Notes under the pieces: generated by a model
What the model was told of the DNA's origin: nothing
Seen by the model: only the letters and a program-made list of their open reading frames with translations
The model's database searches: none
Translations under genes and position numbers: made by a program
Origin: Nafulsella turpanensis ZLM-10
GTDB lineage: Bacteria; Bacteroidota; Bacteroidia; Cytophagales; Cyclobacteriaceae
Direction of reading: 5' to 3'
NCBI RefSeq assembly: GCF_000346615.1
Contig: NZ_ANNU01000016.1
Span: 24,862 to 88,861, forward strand
Length of the DNA stretch: 64,000 nucleotides
Shown: positions 44,133 to 53,852 of the stretch, in pieces
Layout of the letters: every line of letters begins with the position of its first letter
Numbering within the stretch: position 1 is the first letter of the stretch

Positions 44133-46982
44133 TTAATGGGCTTCCAGCCAGTTATTGCCGGTACCAATTCCAATTTCCATGGGTACTTCGAGCTCCATGG
44201 CATTAGCCATAAAGTATTCTACCTGCTTTTTCATGAGCTCCAGTTCACTCAGGTGTACGTCAAACACAAGTTCGTCATGCACCTGCAGAATCATTTTACT
44301 TTTGAGCTTTTCTTTCTTCATCCATTGATGGATGCTTACCATGGCCAGTTTAATCATATCGGCCGCACTGCCCTGTATAGGAGCGTTAATAGCATTTCGT
44401 TCTGCAAAACCGCGAACAGTAGCATTGCGGGAATTGATGTCGCGCAGGTAGCGGCGGCGGCCCAGCAGGGTTTCGACATACTCTTTTTCCCTCGCCTGCT
44501 CAATGCAGCGATCCATATACTCTTTTACAGCCGGAAACTCTACAAAATAAGCCTCTATAATATCTGAAGCCTCCTTGCGCGGAATACTCAGGCGCTCGGA
44601 GAGGCCAAAAGCAGATATGCCATAAATAATGCCGAAGTTAGCGGTTTTAGCCTTCCGGCGCATGTCCGCATCTACCTCTTCAAGTGGAACCTTGAATATT
44701 TTGGCGGCGGTGGTAGAATGGACATCCCTTCCGGTGCGGAAAGCCTCCATCATACTCTCATCTTTGGCGAAAGCGGCCATTATGCGTAGTTCAATCTGCG
44801 AATAGTCAGCCGCCATTAAGGTAAACTCCTCGTTTCGTGGCACAAAGGCCTTCCGGATTTCCCTTCCTCTTTCGGTTCGGATAGGAATATTTTGCAGGTT
44901 TGGATTGGTCGAGCTAAGGCGGCCGGTGGCGGTTACTGCCTGGTTAAAGGAGGTGTGCAGCCTTCCATCGCGCGGACTAATGAGAAGGGGCAGAGCATCG
45001 ACATAGGTAGAGCGCAGCTTGCTAAGCTGGCGGTAGGTAAGAATATCGTTGGCAATCTGGTGCTTGGCAGCCAGTTTTAGCAGAATATCCTCTCCGGTAG
45101 CGTACTGGCCGGTTTTGGTTTTTTTTGGCTTATCGCTGAGCTGGAGCTTATCGAACAGAATTTCGCCCAGCTGCTTAGGGGATCCGATATTAAAAGTTTC
45201 GCCGGCTGTTTCGTATATAGTCTGCTCAATTTCGCGGGCATCGGCTTCAAGACTTACCGATAACTCTTTTAAAGCGTTGGTATCGATGGCTATACCGTTG
45301 TATTCCATTTCGGCCAGCACATCAACCAGCGGCGCTTCCACCTCCTGGTAGAGCTTCAATAGTTCCTGTTCCTTTAGCTGTGGCTCTAGCTTATCCTTCA
45401 GCTGCAGGGTAATATCGGCATCTTCGCAGGCATAAGGGGCAATCTCTTCGAGTGGCACCTCACGCATGTTCAGCTGATTTTTGCCTTTACTGCCAATTAG
45501 CTCCGTAATGGAAACAGGCTTATAATTGAGGTAGGTTTCGGCGAGCAGATCCATGCCATGGCGCATGTCGGGCTCAATTAGGTAGTGAGCGAGCATGGTA
45601 TCGAATATGGGGCCTTCGAGGCAAATGCCATATTTTTTCAGTACCAGCATATCGTACTTGAGGTTTTGGCCGGTTTTTCCTATCTGCTCATTCTCGAATA
45701 CCTCTCTGAACTCTTCCACAACTTTTTTTGCCTCCTCCTCAGCTTCCGGAACAGGAACATAATAAGCCTCGCCGGGGTGCCAGGCAAAGGAAAGGCCTAC
45801 CAGTTGTGCTTCAAAAGCATCGATATTATCGGTTTCGGTGTCGAAGCAAAGTGTTTGCTGTTCTTTCAGGTAAGTCAGCAGCTCCTGCCTTTTCTCAGGG
45901 GTGTCTATCAAATGGTAATGGTGCACCACTGTATGAATGGTATTGACGGATGGCACCTCAGGGAGCGCTACACCGGCTGGAGCTGGCGGTCCTTCCGCAA
46001 GTACTTCTTCATTTGCTGCAGGCCCTCCAAACATCGACATCTGGCCCGGCGATGCGGCGGCTGGCTTTGCTCTTTTGGTTGGAGTGGTCTTCGTTTTGGC
46101 TTCTTCGCTGTACAGGCGGCCAAGGGTAGAGCGGAACTCCAGTTCGGTAAGAATTGCCTTTAGCTTTTCGTCGTCCGGCCCTGTATAGCGGAGTGCTTCC
46201 TCATCGAAATCAACGGGTACTTTTATGTTGATGGTTGCCAGGTGCTTACTCAGCAGGCCCTGCTCGGCATACTGCTCAATGTTTTCTTTCTGCTTGCCTT
46301 TTAACTGGTCGAGGTTGGCAATCATGTTTTCCATGGAGCCATACTCCCTGATGAGCTTGCTGGCAGTTTTAGGGCCAATGCCCGGTATGCCCGGTATATT
46401 ATCGACCGCATCGCCCTGCAGGCCAAGTATGTCCGTTACCTGCTCAACCTTATCGATGTCCCACTTTTTCAGCACCTCCGGCACGCCCAGTATATCTACG
46501 GCATTGCCCATATAAGCAGGTTTGTACAGATAAATGTGTTCTTCTACCAGCTGGCTGTAGTCTTTGTCGGGCGTCATCATAAACACCTCAAAGCCGGCGC
46601 GGCAGGCTTTTTTGGCTATGGTGCCAATTACATCGTCGGCCTCAAAGCCATCGAGTTCCAGAATAGGAATGTTAAAAGCCTTAATAATGTCGCGGATATA
46701 TGGCTTTGCTACTTTAATGTCTTCGGGCTGCTTTTCACGCTGGGCCTTGTATTCTTCGTATTCTTTATGGCGGAAAGTGGGGGCATCGGTATCCCAGCCC
46801 ACGCCCAGGTGGGTAGGCTTTTCTTTCTGAATAATTTCGAGCAGAGAATTGGTGAAACCGTAAATAGCTCCTGTATTGGTGCCTTTGCTGTTGATACGTG
46901 GGTTTTTACTGAAAGCAAAATGAGCCCGGTAGATAAGGGCCATGGCATCCAGCAGAAAAAGTTTTTTATCGGGTTTACTCAT
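44133..46982 (-). CDS. polA: DNA polymerase I
   Basis: The 949-residue repair and lagging-strand polymerase has start ATG at 46982, giving MSKPDKKLFLLDAMALIYRA; the frame is open 22 codons further without coding character. The 5'-3' exonuclease domain (about 1-300) includes GFEADDVIGT, DKDYSQLV and GDAVDNIPGIPGIGPKTA. The 3'-5' proofreading domain has its motifs intact: DTET (exo I), NLKYD (exo II) and YACEDAD (exo III). The polymerase domain carries motif A DYSQIELR, motif B RRKAKTANFGIIYG and motif C QVHDELV. All three activities should work, unlike Taq-type enzymes that lose proofreading. It is divergent from the barrel gene at 47159. Confidence 0.97.
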   Translation of the reverse strand: MSKPDKKLFLLDAMALIYRAHFAFSKNPRINSKGTNTGAIYGFTNSLLEIIQKEKPTHLGVGWDTDAPTFRHKEYEEYKAQREKQPEDIKVAKPYIRDIIKAFNIPILELDGFEADDVIGTIAKKACRAGFEVFMMTPDKDYSQLVEEHIYLYKPAYMGNAVDILGVPEVLKKWDIDKVEQVTDILGLQGDAVDNIPGIPGIGPKTASKLIREYGSMENMIANLDQLKGKQKENIEQYAEQGLLSKHLATINIKVPVDFDEEALRYTGPDDEKLKAILTELEFRSTLGRLYSEEAKTKTTPTKRAKPAAASPGQMSMFGGPAANEEVLAEGPPAPAGVALPEVPSVNTIHTVVHHYHLIDTPEKRQELLTYLKEQQTLCFDTETDNIDAFEAQLVGLSFAWHPGEAYYVPVPEAEEEAKKVVEEFREVFENEQIGKTGQNLKYDMLVLKKYGICLEGPIFDTMLAHYLIEPDMRHGMDLLAETYLNYKPVSITELIGSKGKNQLNMREVPLEEIAPYACEDADITLQLKDKLEPQLKEQELLKLYQEVEAPLVDVLAEMEYNGIAIDTNALKELSVSLEADAREIEQTIYETAGETFNIGSPKQLGEILFDKLQLSDKPKKTKTGQYATGEDILLKLAAKHQIANDILTYRQLSKLRSTYVDALPLLISPRDGRLHTSFNQAVTATGRLSSTNPNLQNIPIRTERGREIRKAFVPRNEEFTLMAADYSQIELRIMAAFAKDESMMEAFRTGRDVHSTTAAKIFKVPLEEVDADMRRKAKTANFGIIYGISAFGLSERLSIPRKEASDIIEAYFVEFPAVKEYMDRCIEQAREKEYVETLLGRRRYLRDINSRNATVRGFAERNAINAPIQGSAADMIKLAMVSIHQWMKKEKLKSKMILQVHDELVFDVHLSELELMKKQVEYFMANAMELEVPMEIGIGTGNNWLEAH

Positions 46983-47158
46983 GCAGCTAAAGTAAGGAAT
47001 TTGCAGGATTGGCGCATCTTTATAGGACTGAAAAGTCCTGCGAGACAAGAAAAAATTAGCCGCTTTAGTAAATTGTCCTTAAATTGTTGCAGAACAAATT
47101 GCTTCCTTCTGGGTCGTAATCCTGTTCATTTCAATTCCAACTTTACCATTTAATACTC

Positions 47159-47785
47159 GTGAAAAAATCATTTTTCTTACTAATGATGCTGCTTGTTGGT
47201 GTTCTTACCACTGCCCGGGCACAATTCTCTGAGGAAACTAAAACGGCGGGAGGCAGTATCGGTTATTTCAATAGCAGTAATCGCCAGCCCGACGGCCGGG
47301 ATACTCGGTTCAGTAGGTTTAGCCTTAACCTGAAAGGTGGCTATTTTCTGCAGGATAATCTGGAGGCAGGCCTTCAGGTGGGACTCGACGCCAGTAACCA
47401 TGAGTGGGACTATAACACGAGTATCGAACGTTTATCCTCCAGTACTTTTATAATTGGCCCTTATGCCCGTCTTTATAACCCGCTTACTGCTGTGGTGGCC
47501 TTATTTGGTGAGGCTGGTTTTAAGCTTGGTTTTGGGGGTTCAAGTGGAAGCAGTAGTGGTGATACCAAAATTCGGACCTTCTCAATTGGTCTGCGGCCGG
47601 GAGTGAGCCTTATGGTAAATGAAAACCTGGGGCTCGAAACAAGCATTGGCTTAATTGGGTACGATAATTTTTCGAGTGGCAGTAAAGAAAATTACGAAGA
47701 CACCCGGGTAACTTCCGGTATCTTTCAGGCTGGTTTTAGCCTGAGCGATATATTGCTGGGCTTCCGCCTTTACCTGACAGACTAA
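47159..47785 (+). CDS. Outer membrane beta-barrel protein, GTG start
   Basis: The 208-residue secreted protein uses GTG at 47159 (GTGAAAAAATC), since no ATG opens the signal peptide. Cleavage is likely near ARAQ-FSEET. The mature part has alternating strands of an eight- to ten-stranded barrel (SIGYFNSSN, FSLNLKGGYFLQ, LEAGLQVGLDAS, FIIGPYARLYN, VVALFGEAGFKLGFG, GVSLMVNENLGLETSIG) and ends DILLGFRLYLTD. A serine/glycine-rich loop lies near residues 125-133. The function is unknown. Confidence 0.8.
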   Translation: MKKSFFLLMMLLVGVLTTARAQFSEETKTAGGSIGYFNSSNRQPDGRDTRFSRFSLNLKGGYFLQDNLEAGLQVGLDASNHEWDYNTSIERLSSSTFIIGPYARLYNPLTAVVALFGEAGFKLGFGGSSGSSSGDTKIRTFSIGLRPGVSLMVNENLGLETSIGLIGYDNFSSGSKENYEDTRVTSGIFQAGFSLSDILLGFRLYLTD

Positions 47786-47835
47786 GCTTAAACAAAGGGA
47801 GCTGGCAGGGGTTGGGAAAGAAAAACAGAAATAGT

Positions 47836-48402
47836 ATGGCTCAGAAAATGCTTTACTTTATTGCCCTGGTGCCGCCGGAGCCATTTAAGCAGCAGGCTTA
47901 TGCACTAAAAGAGCACTTTCGGGACCATTATGGCAGTAAAGCTTCGCTGAATTCGCCCGCGCACATTACTCTTTACCCTCCCTTTAAGCTGGCGGCGGAA
48001 GAAAAAGAGCTAATCGACTCTTTACAGGAGCTGGGGCAGTCTGTTGCTCCTTTTGAAGTACGGCTGAATGGTTTTGGTGCTTTCCCGCCACGGGTTATTT
48101 TTATAGATGTGGATCCTTCTGCTGCCATGCACCATTTGCAGCAGGGACTGCTCAGGCTTGTGCCGCCCTTTGCTGAAAAAGAAAAGAATTCGCATGCACA
48201 GGCGGAAAAGACCTTCCATCCCCATATGACGGTAGCTTTTCGTGATTTGAGCAAGAGTATGTTTAAAGAAGCCTGGACTAAATATAAGGAGGAGGCACTC
48301 CGCTATCAGTGGCAGGCAAAAGACTTTACCCTCCTGCGCCACAATGGCCGGTATTGGGGTGAGCTACAGCAAATACCTTTGGGTTTCTCCGCTAGTACCT
48401 GA
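47836..48402 (+). CDS. 2H phosphoesterase (2'-5' RNA ligase-like)
   Basis: The protein has 188 residues from ATG at 47836; a TTG-opened frame starts at 47812. The two His-x-Thr motifs that define the 2H phosphoesterase family are present: AHITL (about residue 47) and PHMTV (about 135). The fold and spacing fit the YjcG/LigT-like group, which cuts or joins 2'-5' bonds or cyclic phosphates on RNA or nucleotides. The substrate is unknown. The last 11 bases overlap the convergent DUF6702 gene. Confidence 0.85.
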   Translation: MAQKMLYFIALVPPEPFKQQAYALKEHFRDHYGSKASLNSPAHITLYPPFKLAAEEKELIDSLQELGQSVAPFEVRLNGFGAFPPRVIFIDVDPSAAMHHLQQGLLRLVPPFAEKEKNSHAQAEKTFHPHMTVAFRDLSKSMFKEAWTKYKEEALRYQWQAKDFTLLRHNGRYWGELQQIPLGFSAST

Positions 48403-48871
48403 GCTGGCCCTTCTCTTCTCCTTCCGTTAGCTTAAGGCTTCGGATGTTTCCATCTTTATCGACATTGATGAGGTTCGTCTGGTCGTCGAACATTTCGAAG
48501 AAGATGGTGTTTTGCACGCCAATTTCTTTTAGCTTTTTTACCTTCGGCACTTCCCAGTATACCCAAAGGGCATCACTCTCAATTTCATAGCCAATATATG
48601 TCGGCTCAATGGGTTTTCCATTTAGCTGTAATTTAAAATTTTGAGCCAGATACTGCTGGAGTACCCTCGAAAAAGCTTCCGGGTCTTTGGGGTTAAGTAC
48701 ATCTATTTTCTGCTTGCTGAAGTGGCGCAGGGCATCTTCCAGGTCGTCGGTAAAAATACGCTGGGTAATTTCCAGCGATTGAGATTCCGGATTATGAAAG
48801 ATTTCGCTCACACTTAAATGAAGCGGGTGAAGAAAGAAGAGGTGGAAGAATAATAAAAGTGTTGTCATCAT
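48392..48871 (-). CDS. DUF6702-family protein
   Basis: The 159-residue protein has a hydrophobic N-terminus ending HPLHLSVSEI, then SLEITQRIFTDDLEDALRHF, which is the typical pattern of DUF6702. It ends with a beta-rich region (ESDALWVYWEVPKVKKLKE). The hydrophobic segment looks like a signal peptide or anchor. In Bacteroidota this family is often found beside HupE/UreJ and M1 peptidase genes, and both lie just downstream on the other strand here. The function is unknown. It overlaps the 2H phosphoesterase gene end to end by 11 bases. Confidence 0.85.
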   Translation of the reverse strand: MMTTLLLFFHLFFLHPLHLSVSEIFHNPESQSLEITQRIFTDDLEDALRHFSKQKIDVLNPKDPEAFSRVLQQYLAQNFKLQLNGKPIEPTYIGYEIESDALWVYWEVPKVKKLKEIGVQNTIFFEMFDDQTNLINVDKDGNIRSLKLTEGEEKGQLRY

Positions 48872-49018
48872 ACTATAAACTGAACAATTATTGCGCCATA
48901 AGAGACCTCTGGGGCTTAATAGCTTTTTGAAATGTAAATCTACTGATAGAATCTCGCTTTAAAACACTATACTTGCAACTTAAATTTCGTAAAAGACAGA
49001 TTTTATCCGGAGTTAAGA

Positions 49019-49603
49019 ATGTCGCAGTTTAGAGCTTATTTCGAACTTGGAATTCAGCATATATTAGACCTAAACGGGTTCGATCATATTTTATTTATTA
49101 TTGCCCTTTGTGCCTTATATACACTGCGTGACTGGCGGAAGGTGCTGATACTGGTTACTGCCTTTACCATTGGCCACTCCGTTACACTCGCCTTGTCTGT
49201 TTTAAATGTGCTGACCATCAATGCCGGAATAATAGAATTCCTCATACCTGTAACCATTCTTATTACCGCCCTCAGCAACATTTTTCGCAAAAACGATAGT
49301 TTTAACCCTTCGAAAATTCACCTGAATTACATCTACGCTGTTGTTTTTGGTCTTGTTCACGGTCTCGGTTTCTCCAATTACCTGAAAAGCATTATGGGGA
49401 GGGGTACACAGGTAGTTGGGCAACTGCTTGCTTTTAATCTTGGCATAGAAGCCGGGCAGGTCGTTATTGTGGGTATTTTTATCCTGGTAGCCGGCCTGGT
49501 GGTAGGTTTAACGGAGGTAAGTAAGCGCGAATGGAGCCTTGGTATTTCGGCTGCTGTAGCCGGTATGGCATTAATGCTGATACTGGAGAATAAGTTTTGG
49601 TAA
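49019..49603 (+). CDS. HupE/UreJ-family membrane protein
   Basis: The 194-residue inner membrane protein has about six helices. The family signature GFDHILFIIALCAL, the charged loop, then TAFTIGHSVTLALSVL and YAVVFGLVHGLGFSNYL place it in the HupE/UreJ group, some members of which transport nickel. The conserved histidines in the helices (GHS, HGLG, GFDH) could bind metal. No hydrogenase or urease gene is present, so a nickel role is doubtful here. It is divergent from DUF6702 and precedes the M1 peptidase by 88 bases. Confidence 0.88.
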   Translation: MSQFRAYFELGIQHILDLNGFDHILFIIALCALYTLRDWRKVLILVTAFTIGHSVTLALSVLNVLTINAGIIEFLIPVTILITALSNIFRKNDSFNPSKIHLNYIYAVVFGLVHGLGFSNYLKSIMGRGTQVVGQLLAFNLGIEAGQVVIVGIFILVAGLVVGLTEVSKREWSLGISAAVAGMALMLILENKFW

Positions 49604-49691
49604 AATTTATTTATATTTAGAGCGTTCAATTAATGGTGAGCCATTAGTCGGAGTTTTAATTTGTATAATCATATAGAATAGGAACATTATT

Positions 49692-52031
49692 ATGCTGAAG
49701 AAGATAGCTTTATCTATTTTGCTCAGTGGTACAGCCGTTTTCGGGGCATATGCCCAGGAGGAGGAGAACCAGGAAGTAAATGTCTATGAAAGGAAGTTTG
49801 AGCAGCTCGACCATCAGTGGCGCTCACCTAACGTTTATCGTAACGCCTCCGGAGCCCCCGGGCCTATGTATTGGCAGAATGAGGCTGACTATATCATTAA
49901 AGTGGCTGTGGATGATAATAATCAAACCGTAGTAGGTTCGGAAATTATTACCTACACCAACCACTCACCCGACGACCTGCAGTACCTGTGGGTACAGCTC
50001 GACCAGAATATGCGTGCCATTGGTTCAGATACCTACAGCACCGAAACCGGCAATATTGTCGACCATATGACCATTGGCAGCCTTCGTGAAATAATTGGCT
50101 ACGGCTTCGACGGCGGACATAAAATTAAAAAAGTGGTGGATGTGGATGGTAACGACCTTTCGTACACCATCAATAAAACCATGATGCGCGTAGACCTGCC
50201 TGAGCCGCTCCGCAGTGGAGAGTCCTTTACCTTCGGCATCGACTGGATGTATAATATCAACGACCGCCTCCTGATGGGTGGCCGCGGTGGTTATGAGTTC
50301 TTCCCTGAAGATGGAAACTACCTCTACACCATTACCCAGTGGTTCCCTCGTATGGCGGTATACTCCGACTATGGCGGGTGGCAGCACAAGCAATTCCTGG
50401 GCCGTGGCGAGTTTGCCCTGCCTTTTGGCGACTATCAGGTAAGCATTACTGTTCCGGCCGACCATATTGTGGCCGCTACCGGCGTGCTGCAGAATGCAGA
50501 GGAAGTGTTGACCGAGGAGCAGATCGAACTTTTTGAAAAAGCCAAAACCGCCGATAGCCCGGTAGTAATTGTAACTGAAGAAGAGGCGCGGAAAAAGGAA
50601 AAAAGAAAGGCCGACGGCTTTAAAACATGGGTATACCATGCCGACAGTGTGCGCGACTTTGCCTTTGGTACTTCCCGTAAGTTCATCTGGGATGCCATGG
50701 GCGTGGATATAGACGGAGAAACTGTAATGGCCATGAGCTATTATCCTAAAGAGGCCGCAGCCCTGTACGAGAAATACTCTACGGAAGTGGTGGCTCACAC
50801 CCTTGAGGTTTACAGCAAGTATACTATCCCTTACCCTTACCCGGTAGCCATTTCGGTAGAAGCCAGCAATGGTATGGAGTACCCGATGATATGCTTTAAC
50901 TATGGCCGTCCTGAAAAAGATGGTACCTACAGCGAGCGTATTAAGTATGGTATGATTGGCGTAATCATCCACGAAGTTGGGCACAACTTCTTCCCGATGA
51001 TTGTAAATTCCGATGAGCGTCAGTGGACATGGATGGATGAAGGCCTCAATACGTATGTTCAGTTCCTTGCCGAGCAGGAATGGGAACGCGACTACCCGAG
51101 CCGCCGCGGACCAGCTGCTAATATCATTCCTTATATGGAAAGCAGCAAGGATACGCAGCGCCCGATCATGACCAACTCAGAGCAGATTCTGCAGTTCGGT
51201 AATAATGCCTATGGCAAGCCGGCCACAGCCCTTAATATTCTGCGCGAAACAGTAATGGGCCGCGAGCTCTTCGACTATGCCTTTAAAACCTATGCACAGC
51301 GTTGGGCCTTTAAGCACCCTACGCCGGAAGATTTTTTCCGTACCATGGAAGATGCTTCTTCCGTTGACCTTGACTGGTTCTGGCGAGGCTGGTTCTATAC
51401 TACCGACCATGTTGATATCGCGATAGAAGATGTTGATTACTACCAGATCAATACCAAGAACCCTAAAGTAGAAAATGCCATTGCCCGTGAAATCGACGAG
51501 CGTAACGATAACCACTTATCCCGCATTCGTAATAAGGCAGCCATACCGGAAACTGCCGTGGAAAGAAATCCGAAACTGGAAGACTTCTACACCAATTATG
51601 ATGAGTTTGCGGTATCGGAAGATGATATGGAAGCTTACGAGAAGTACCGCAAGTCGCTTACTCCTGAAGAGCGTAACCTGCTCGACGCCGGTTATCACTT
51701 CTACGAAGTAGACTTCCGTAACGATGGCGGTCTGGTTATGCCTGTTATTCTGGAATGGAATTATGTGGATGGCACAAAAGAGGTGCAGCGTATACCGGCC
51801 GAAATCTGGCGGATGAATGAGAACAGGTTTACCAAGGTTTTTGCAAAAGAAAAGCTGGTGGAAAGCATTGTCCTCGACCCGTTCCGCGAAACAGCCGATA
51901 CAGAAATAGAAGACAATTACTGGCCTGAATATACTGAGAAGAGCCGCTTTGAATTATTCAAAGAAAGACAGGCTCCTCGTGGTTCTTCTACAGGCAGCAA
52001 CCCTATGCAGGAGGCTCGTCGTAACCGCTAG
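49692..52031 (+). CDS. M1-family zinc metallopeptidase, secreted
   Basis: The 779-residue exported protein (signal about 1-22, AYAQ-EEEN) has the gluzincin site HEVGH at 427-431 and the third ligand Glu450 in WMDEGLNTY, an exact HExxH-x18-E spacing. The upstream exopeptidase loop reads NGMEYP in place of the classic GAMEN, as seen in this Bacteroidota subgroup. It likely trims peptides as an aminopeptidase in the periplasm or outside the cell. The C-terminal 90 residues include an acidic/aromatic module and a basic tail. It has a strong terminator at 52061. Confidence 0.92.
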   Translation: MLKKIALSILLSGTAVFGAYAQEEENQEVNVYERKFEQLDHQWRSPNVYRNASGAPGPMYWQNEADYIIKVAVDDNNQTVVGSEIITYTNHSPDDLQYLWVQLDQNMRAIGSDTYSTETGNIVDHMTIGSLREIIGYGFDGGHKIKKVVDVDGNDLSYTINKTMMRVDLPEPLRSGESFTFGIDWMYNINDRLLMGGRGGYEFFPEDGNYLYTITQWFPRMAVYSDYGGWQHKQFLGRGEFALPFGDYQVSITVPADHIVAATGVLQNAEEVLTEEQIELFEKAKTADSPVVIVTEEEARKKEKRKADGFKTWVYHADSVRDFAFGTSRKFIWDAMGVDIDGETVMAMSYYPKEAAALYEKYSTEVVAHTLEVYSKYTIPYPYPVAISVEASNGMEYPMICFNYGRPEKDGTYSERIKYGMIGVIIHEVGHNFFPMIVNSDERQWTWMDEGLNTYVQFLAEQEWERDYPSRRGPAANIIPYMESSKDTQRPIMTNSEQILQFGNNAYGKPATALNILRETVMGRELFDYAFKTYAQRWAFKHPTPEDFFRTMEDASSVDLDWFWRGWFYTTDHVDIAIEDVDYYQINTKNPKVENAIAREIDERNDNHLSRIRNKAAIPETAVERNPKLEDFYTNYDEFAVSEDDMEAYEKYRKSLTPEERNLLDAGYHFYEVDFRNDGGLVMPVILEWNYVDGTKEVQRIPAEIWRMNENRFTKVFAKEKLVESIVLDPFRETADTEIEDNYWPEYTEKSRFELFKERQAPRGSSTGSNPMQEARRNR

Positions 52032-52060
52032 TACAATACAACATCAAAAAATGTAAAAGA

Positions 52061-52092
52061 CCCCCGGTGCTCCATAGTGCCGGGGGTTTTTA
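52061..52092 (+). terminator. Rho-independent terminator after the M1 peptidase gene
   Basis: CCCCCGG (52061-52067) pairs with CCGGGGG (52080-52086), with T to 52091 after it. Confidence 0.93.
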
Positions 52093-52191
52093 TTTTTACC
52101 TGTTCTTGGTTTTCCGGCACTTGTTAAAAAAGGAGTGTTTTTTCCTGTGGCACCATTCCTGCTTATTTGTCACTCTTCGAAATGAACAGCT

Positions 52192-52920
52192 TTACTGCCG
52201 CCGAAACACCCACTCCTTTTCTTCTACTTCTGTGGCAGCAAGTGCTTTTGCCAGCTCCCCATCATCCTTAAACTGTAGCTGTTTAAGCAGGCGCCGCTCT
52301 ACCCACACTTTAAACTCCACCTCCTGGAAAGGCCATGGTTCCACACCAAGGCTTTTATCCTTTCTTTGCCAGATAAAGTAAGTCTGGCCTTCGGTGTCTT
52401 TGAAAACCTCCAGCCGCCGTTCATCGGCCGGAAGCTGGTTTTTACAGAGGATAAGGGAGCAGCGGTCGGCCCACTGCAGGAGGTTGTAGGCTTTGGCAGC
52501 GGCGGCCCGGCTAAGTTTTAGCGACTGTAGTAACCGCTGCTGCAGTGCTTGCTGGTCGTCCAGAAACTGGTCAGTTGCTTTGTCTTTCCCACGCAATGGC
52601 TCATAAAGATAGCTGGTATGCATACTAATGAGCAGCGAAACATAGCGGCTTTTATACTGCGATACTTCTGTTACCGCCCTTGCCTGACTCAGCGAAAAGC
52701 CCTTCATGCTAAAGTCTTGCGGAGCCCCGCTGGCTGTAAGGTGGTTTTGCCCCTTCCAGCTTTCCTGCTGGTTATCATGTTCGGTAATGGCCGATAGTAG
52801 CTCATGCCAGCGCACAGGCCGCTGTTGCTGCTGCCAGAAACTGGCAGTTTGCATGGCCAGCAGCTCATGCGCCCGCTGGAAAATAACTTCCCAGCCTTCG
52901 GGAGCGGCATTTACAATCAT
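52192..52920 (-). CDS. DUF3891-family protein
   Basis: The 242-residue soluble protein starts MIVNAAPEGWEVIFQRAHELLAMQ and carries AITEHDNQQ and LLISMHTSYLY. The conserved histidines at these positions (RAHE, EHDN, MHT) are characteristic of DUF3891, which looks like a helical metal-binding fold. The function is unknown. Its ATG overlaps the stop of the methyltransferase gene in an ATGA arrangement, so translation is coupled. Confidence 0.85.
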   Translation of the reverse strand: MIVNAAPEGWEVIFQRAHELLAMQTASFWQQQQRPVRWHELLSAITEHDNQQESWKGQNHLTASGAPQDFSMKGFSLSQARAVTEVSQYKSRYVSLLISMHTSYLYEPLRGKDKATDQFLDDQQALQQRLLQSLKLSRAAAAKAYNLLQWADRCSLILCKNQLPADERRLEVFKDTEGQTYFIWQRKDKSLGVEPWPFQEVEFKVWVERRLLKQLQFKDDGELAKALAATEVEEKEWVFRRQ

Positions 52921-53549
52921 ATGGTAAAGGTGTCGCTTGCCTGCTCGTGCTGGTGTCGTAGGGCAGAGAGTTTAATAACCTTTGCCTTTCCGCGGTGTCC
53001 AACACCCTCTTTCAGGTTTACCTCCTCTTCCTGCACCATGTCTATCTGCAAATCCTTAAAATCGGCGATGATGTCCTGTTTTGAGTACAGCAGGCTATTG
53101 TCTGCCGGGCCGGGGCCAGCCTGCCCTAGCTGCTCATCCGAAAAGGCCAGCAGGTATAGATTTCCGCCATTCGGATTAAGGCAGCTGACCATTTTTTGAT
53201 GAAAAGCTCTTCGTTCGGCGGCCGGTAAGTGCAGGAAAACAATTGCAATTACATCAAAATAGTCCTTCGGGCCATTATAGCTCTGTGCATCCTGTAACTC
53301 ATATCGAAGGTTTGTGTCTCTTTCGCGGGCGAGTTTAAGTGCCTTTTCACGCGCCTTCGGGCTTGTATCAAAGGCCTCTACCTCCCAGCCTACCTCGGCT
53401 GCATACACAGCGTTCCTTCCCTCTCCTGCCGCGGGTAGTAAAATTTTGCCGGCAGGGAGGCTATCGATAAAAGTCCTGAAGAACTCATTGGGCTCTTTGC
53501 CAAAGTAGTAATCATCCGTCTCGTATTGTTTATTCCAGTAGTCTTGCAT
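52917..53549 (-). CDS. Class I SAM-dependent methyltransferase
   Basis: The protein has 210 residues from ATG at 53549; a TTG three codons upstream (53558) is less likely. The N-terminus DYWNKQYETDDYYFGKEPNEFF and the AdoMet motif ILLPAAGEGRNAVYAAE, then VEAFDTSPKAREKAL and IAIVFLHLP, fit the TehB/thiopurine-like group of small methyltransferases. The substrate is unknown; relatives act on tellurite, thiols or small metabolites. It is the first gene of a two-gene operon with DUF3891 (4-base overlap). Confidence 0.88.
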   Translation of the reverse strand: MQDYWNKQYETDDYYFGKEPNEFFRTFIDSLPAGKILLPAAGEGRNAVYAAEVGWEVEAFDTSPKAREKALKLARERDTNLRYELQDAQSYNGPKDYFDVIAIVFLHLPAAERRAFHQKMVSCLNPNGGNLYLLAFSDEQLGQAGPGPADNSLLYSKQDIIADFKDLQIDMVQEEEVNLKEGVGHRGKAKVIKLSALRHQHEQASDTFTI

Positions 53550-53558
53550 AATTGACAA

Positions 53559-53744
53559 AATCAGGTAAAATATCTTTATAGAATAAGAAAATCAACCTAT
53601 CCTTTGTTTGCATTCCATTTGCTTTGATAGTATAAATCTGGCTCCGGATGAGGCTGGTAAAACAAAGGGAATAAGGCGCAACAAAAAGTGAATTAGTTTT
53701 CAGAATATGGTGCTACTCACAAACCTAACAGCAAAAGACGGGTT
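53559..53744. other. Upstream region of the methyltransferase and regulator genes
   Basis: AT-rich sequence with no supported gene. TGATTTTG near 53551-53566 region on the minus strand is only loosely promoter-like. Confidence 0.3.
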
Positions 53745-53852
53745 ATGGATATACTTGGGAAGGCTTTGATAATGAGGTTGAAAGAGGTGCCTTATACTAT
53801 GCAGAGTCTTCTGCGAAGGATGGAGAGAACAGGTTTTACAGGAGGTGTATGA
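53745..53852 (+). CDS. Possible 35-residue leader peptide before the response regulator
   Basis: ATG at 53745 opens 35 codons (MDILGKALIMRLKEV ... ERTGFTGGV) whose TGA overlaps the regulator ATG as ATGA. The peptide is basic and has no known family. The 4-base overlap fits translational coupling, but chance frames of this size are common. The frame extends upstream without ATG for another 14 codons. Confidence 0.25.
   Translation: MDILGKALIMRLKEVPYTMQSLLRRMERTGFTGGV

Noticed and set aside
50025..50984. 319-codon minus-strand frame
   Set aside because: It lies wholly opposite the M1 peptidase gene, whose zinc motif HEVGH and third ligand are intact. It is a codon-bias shadow.
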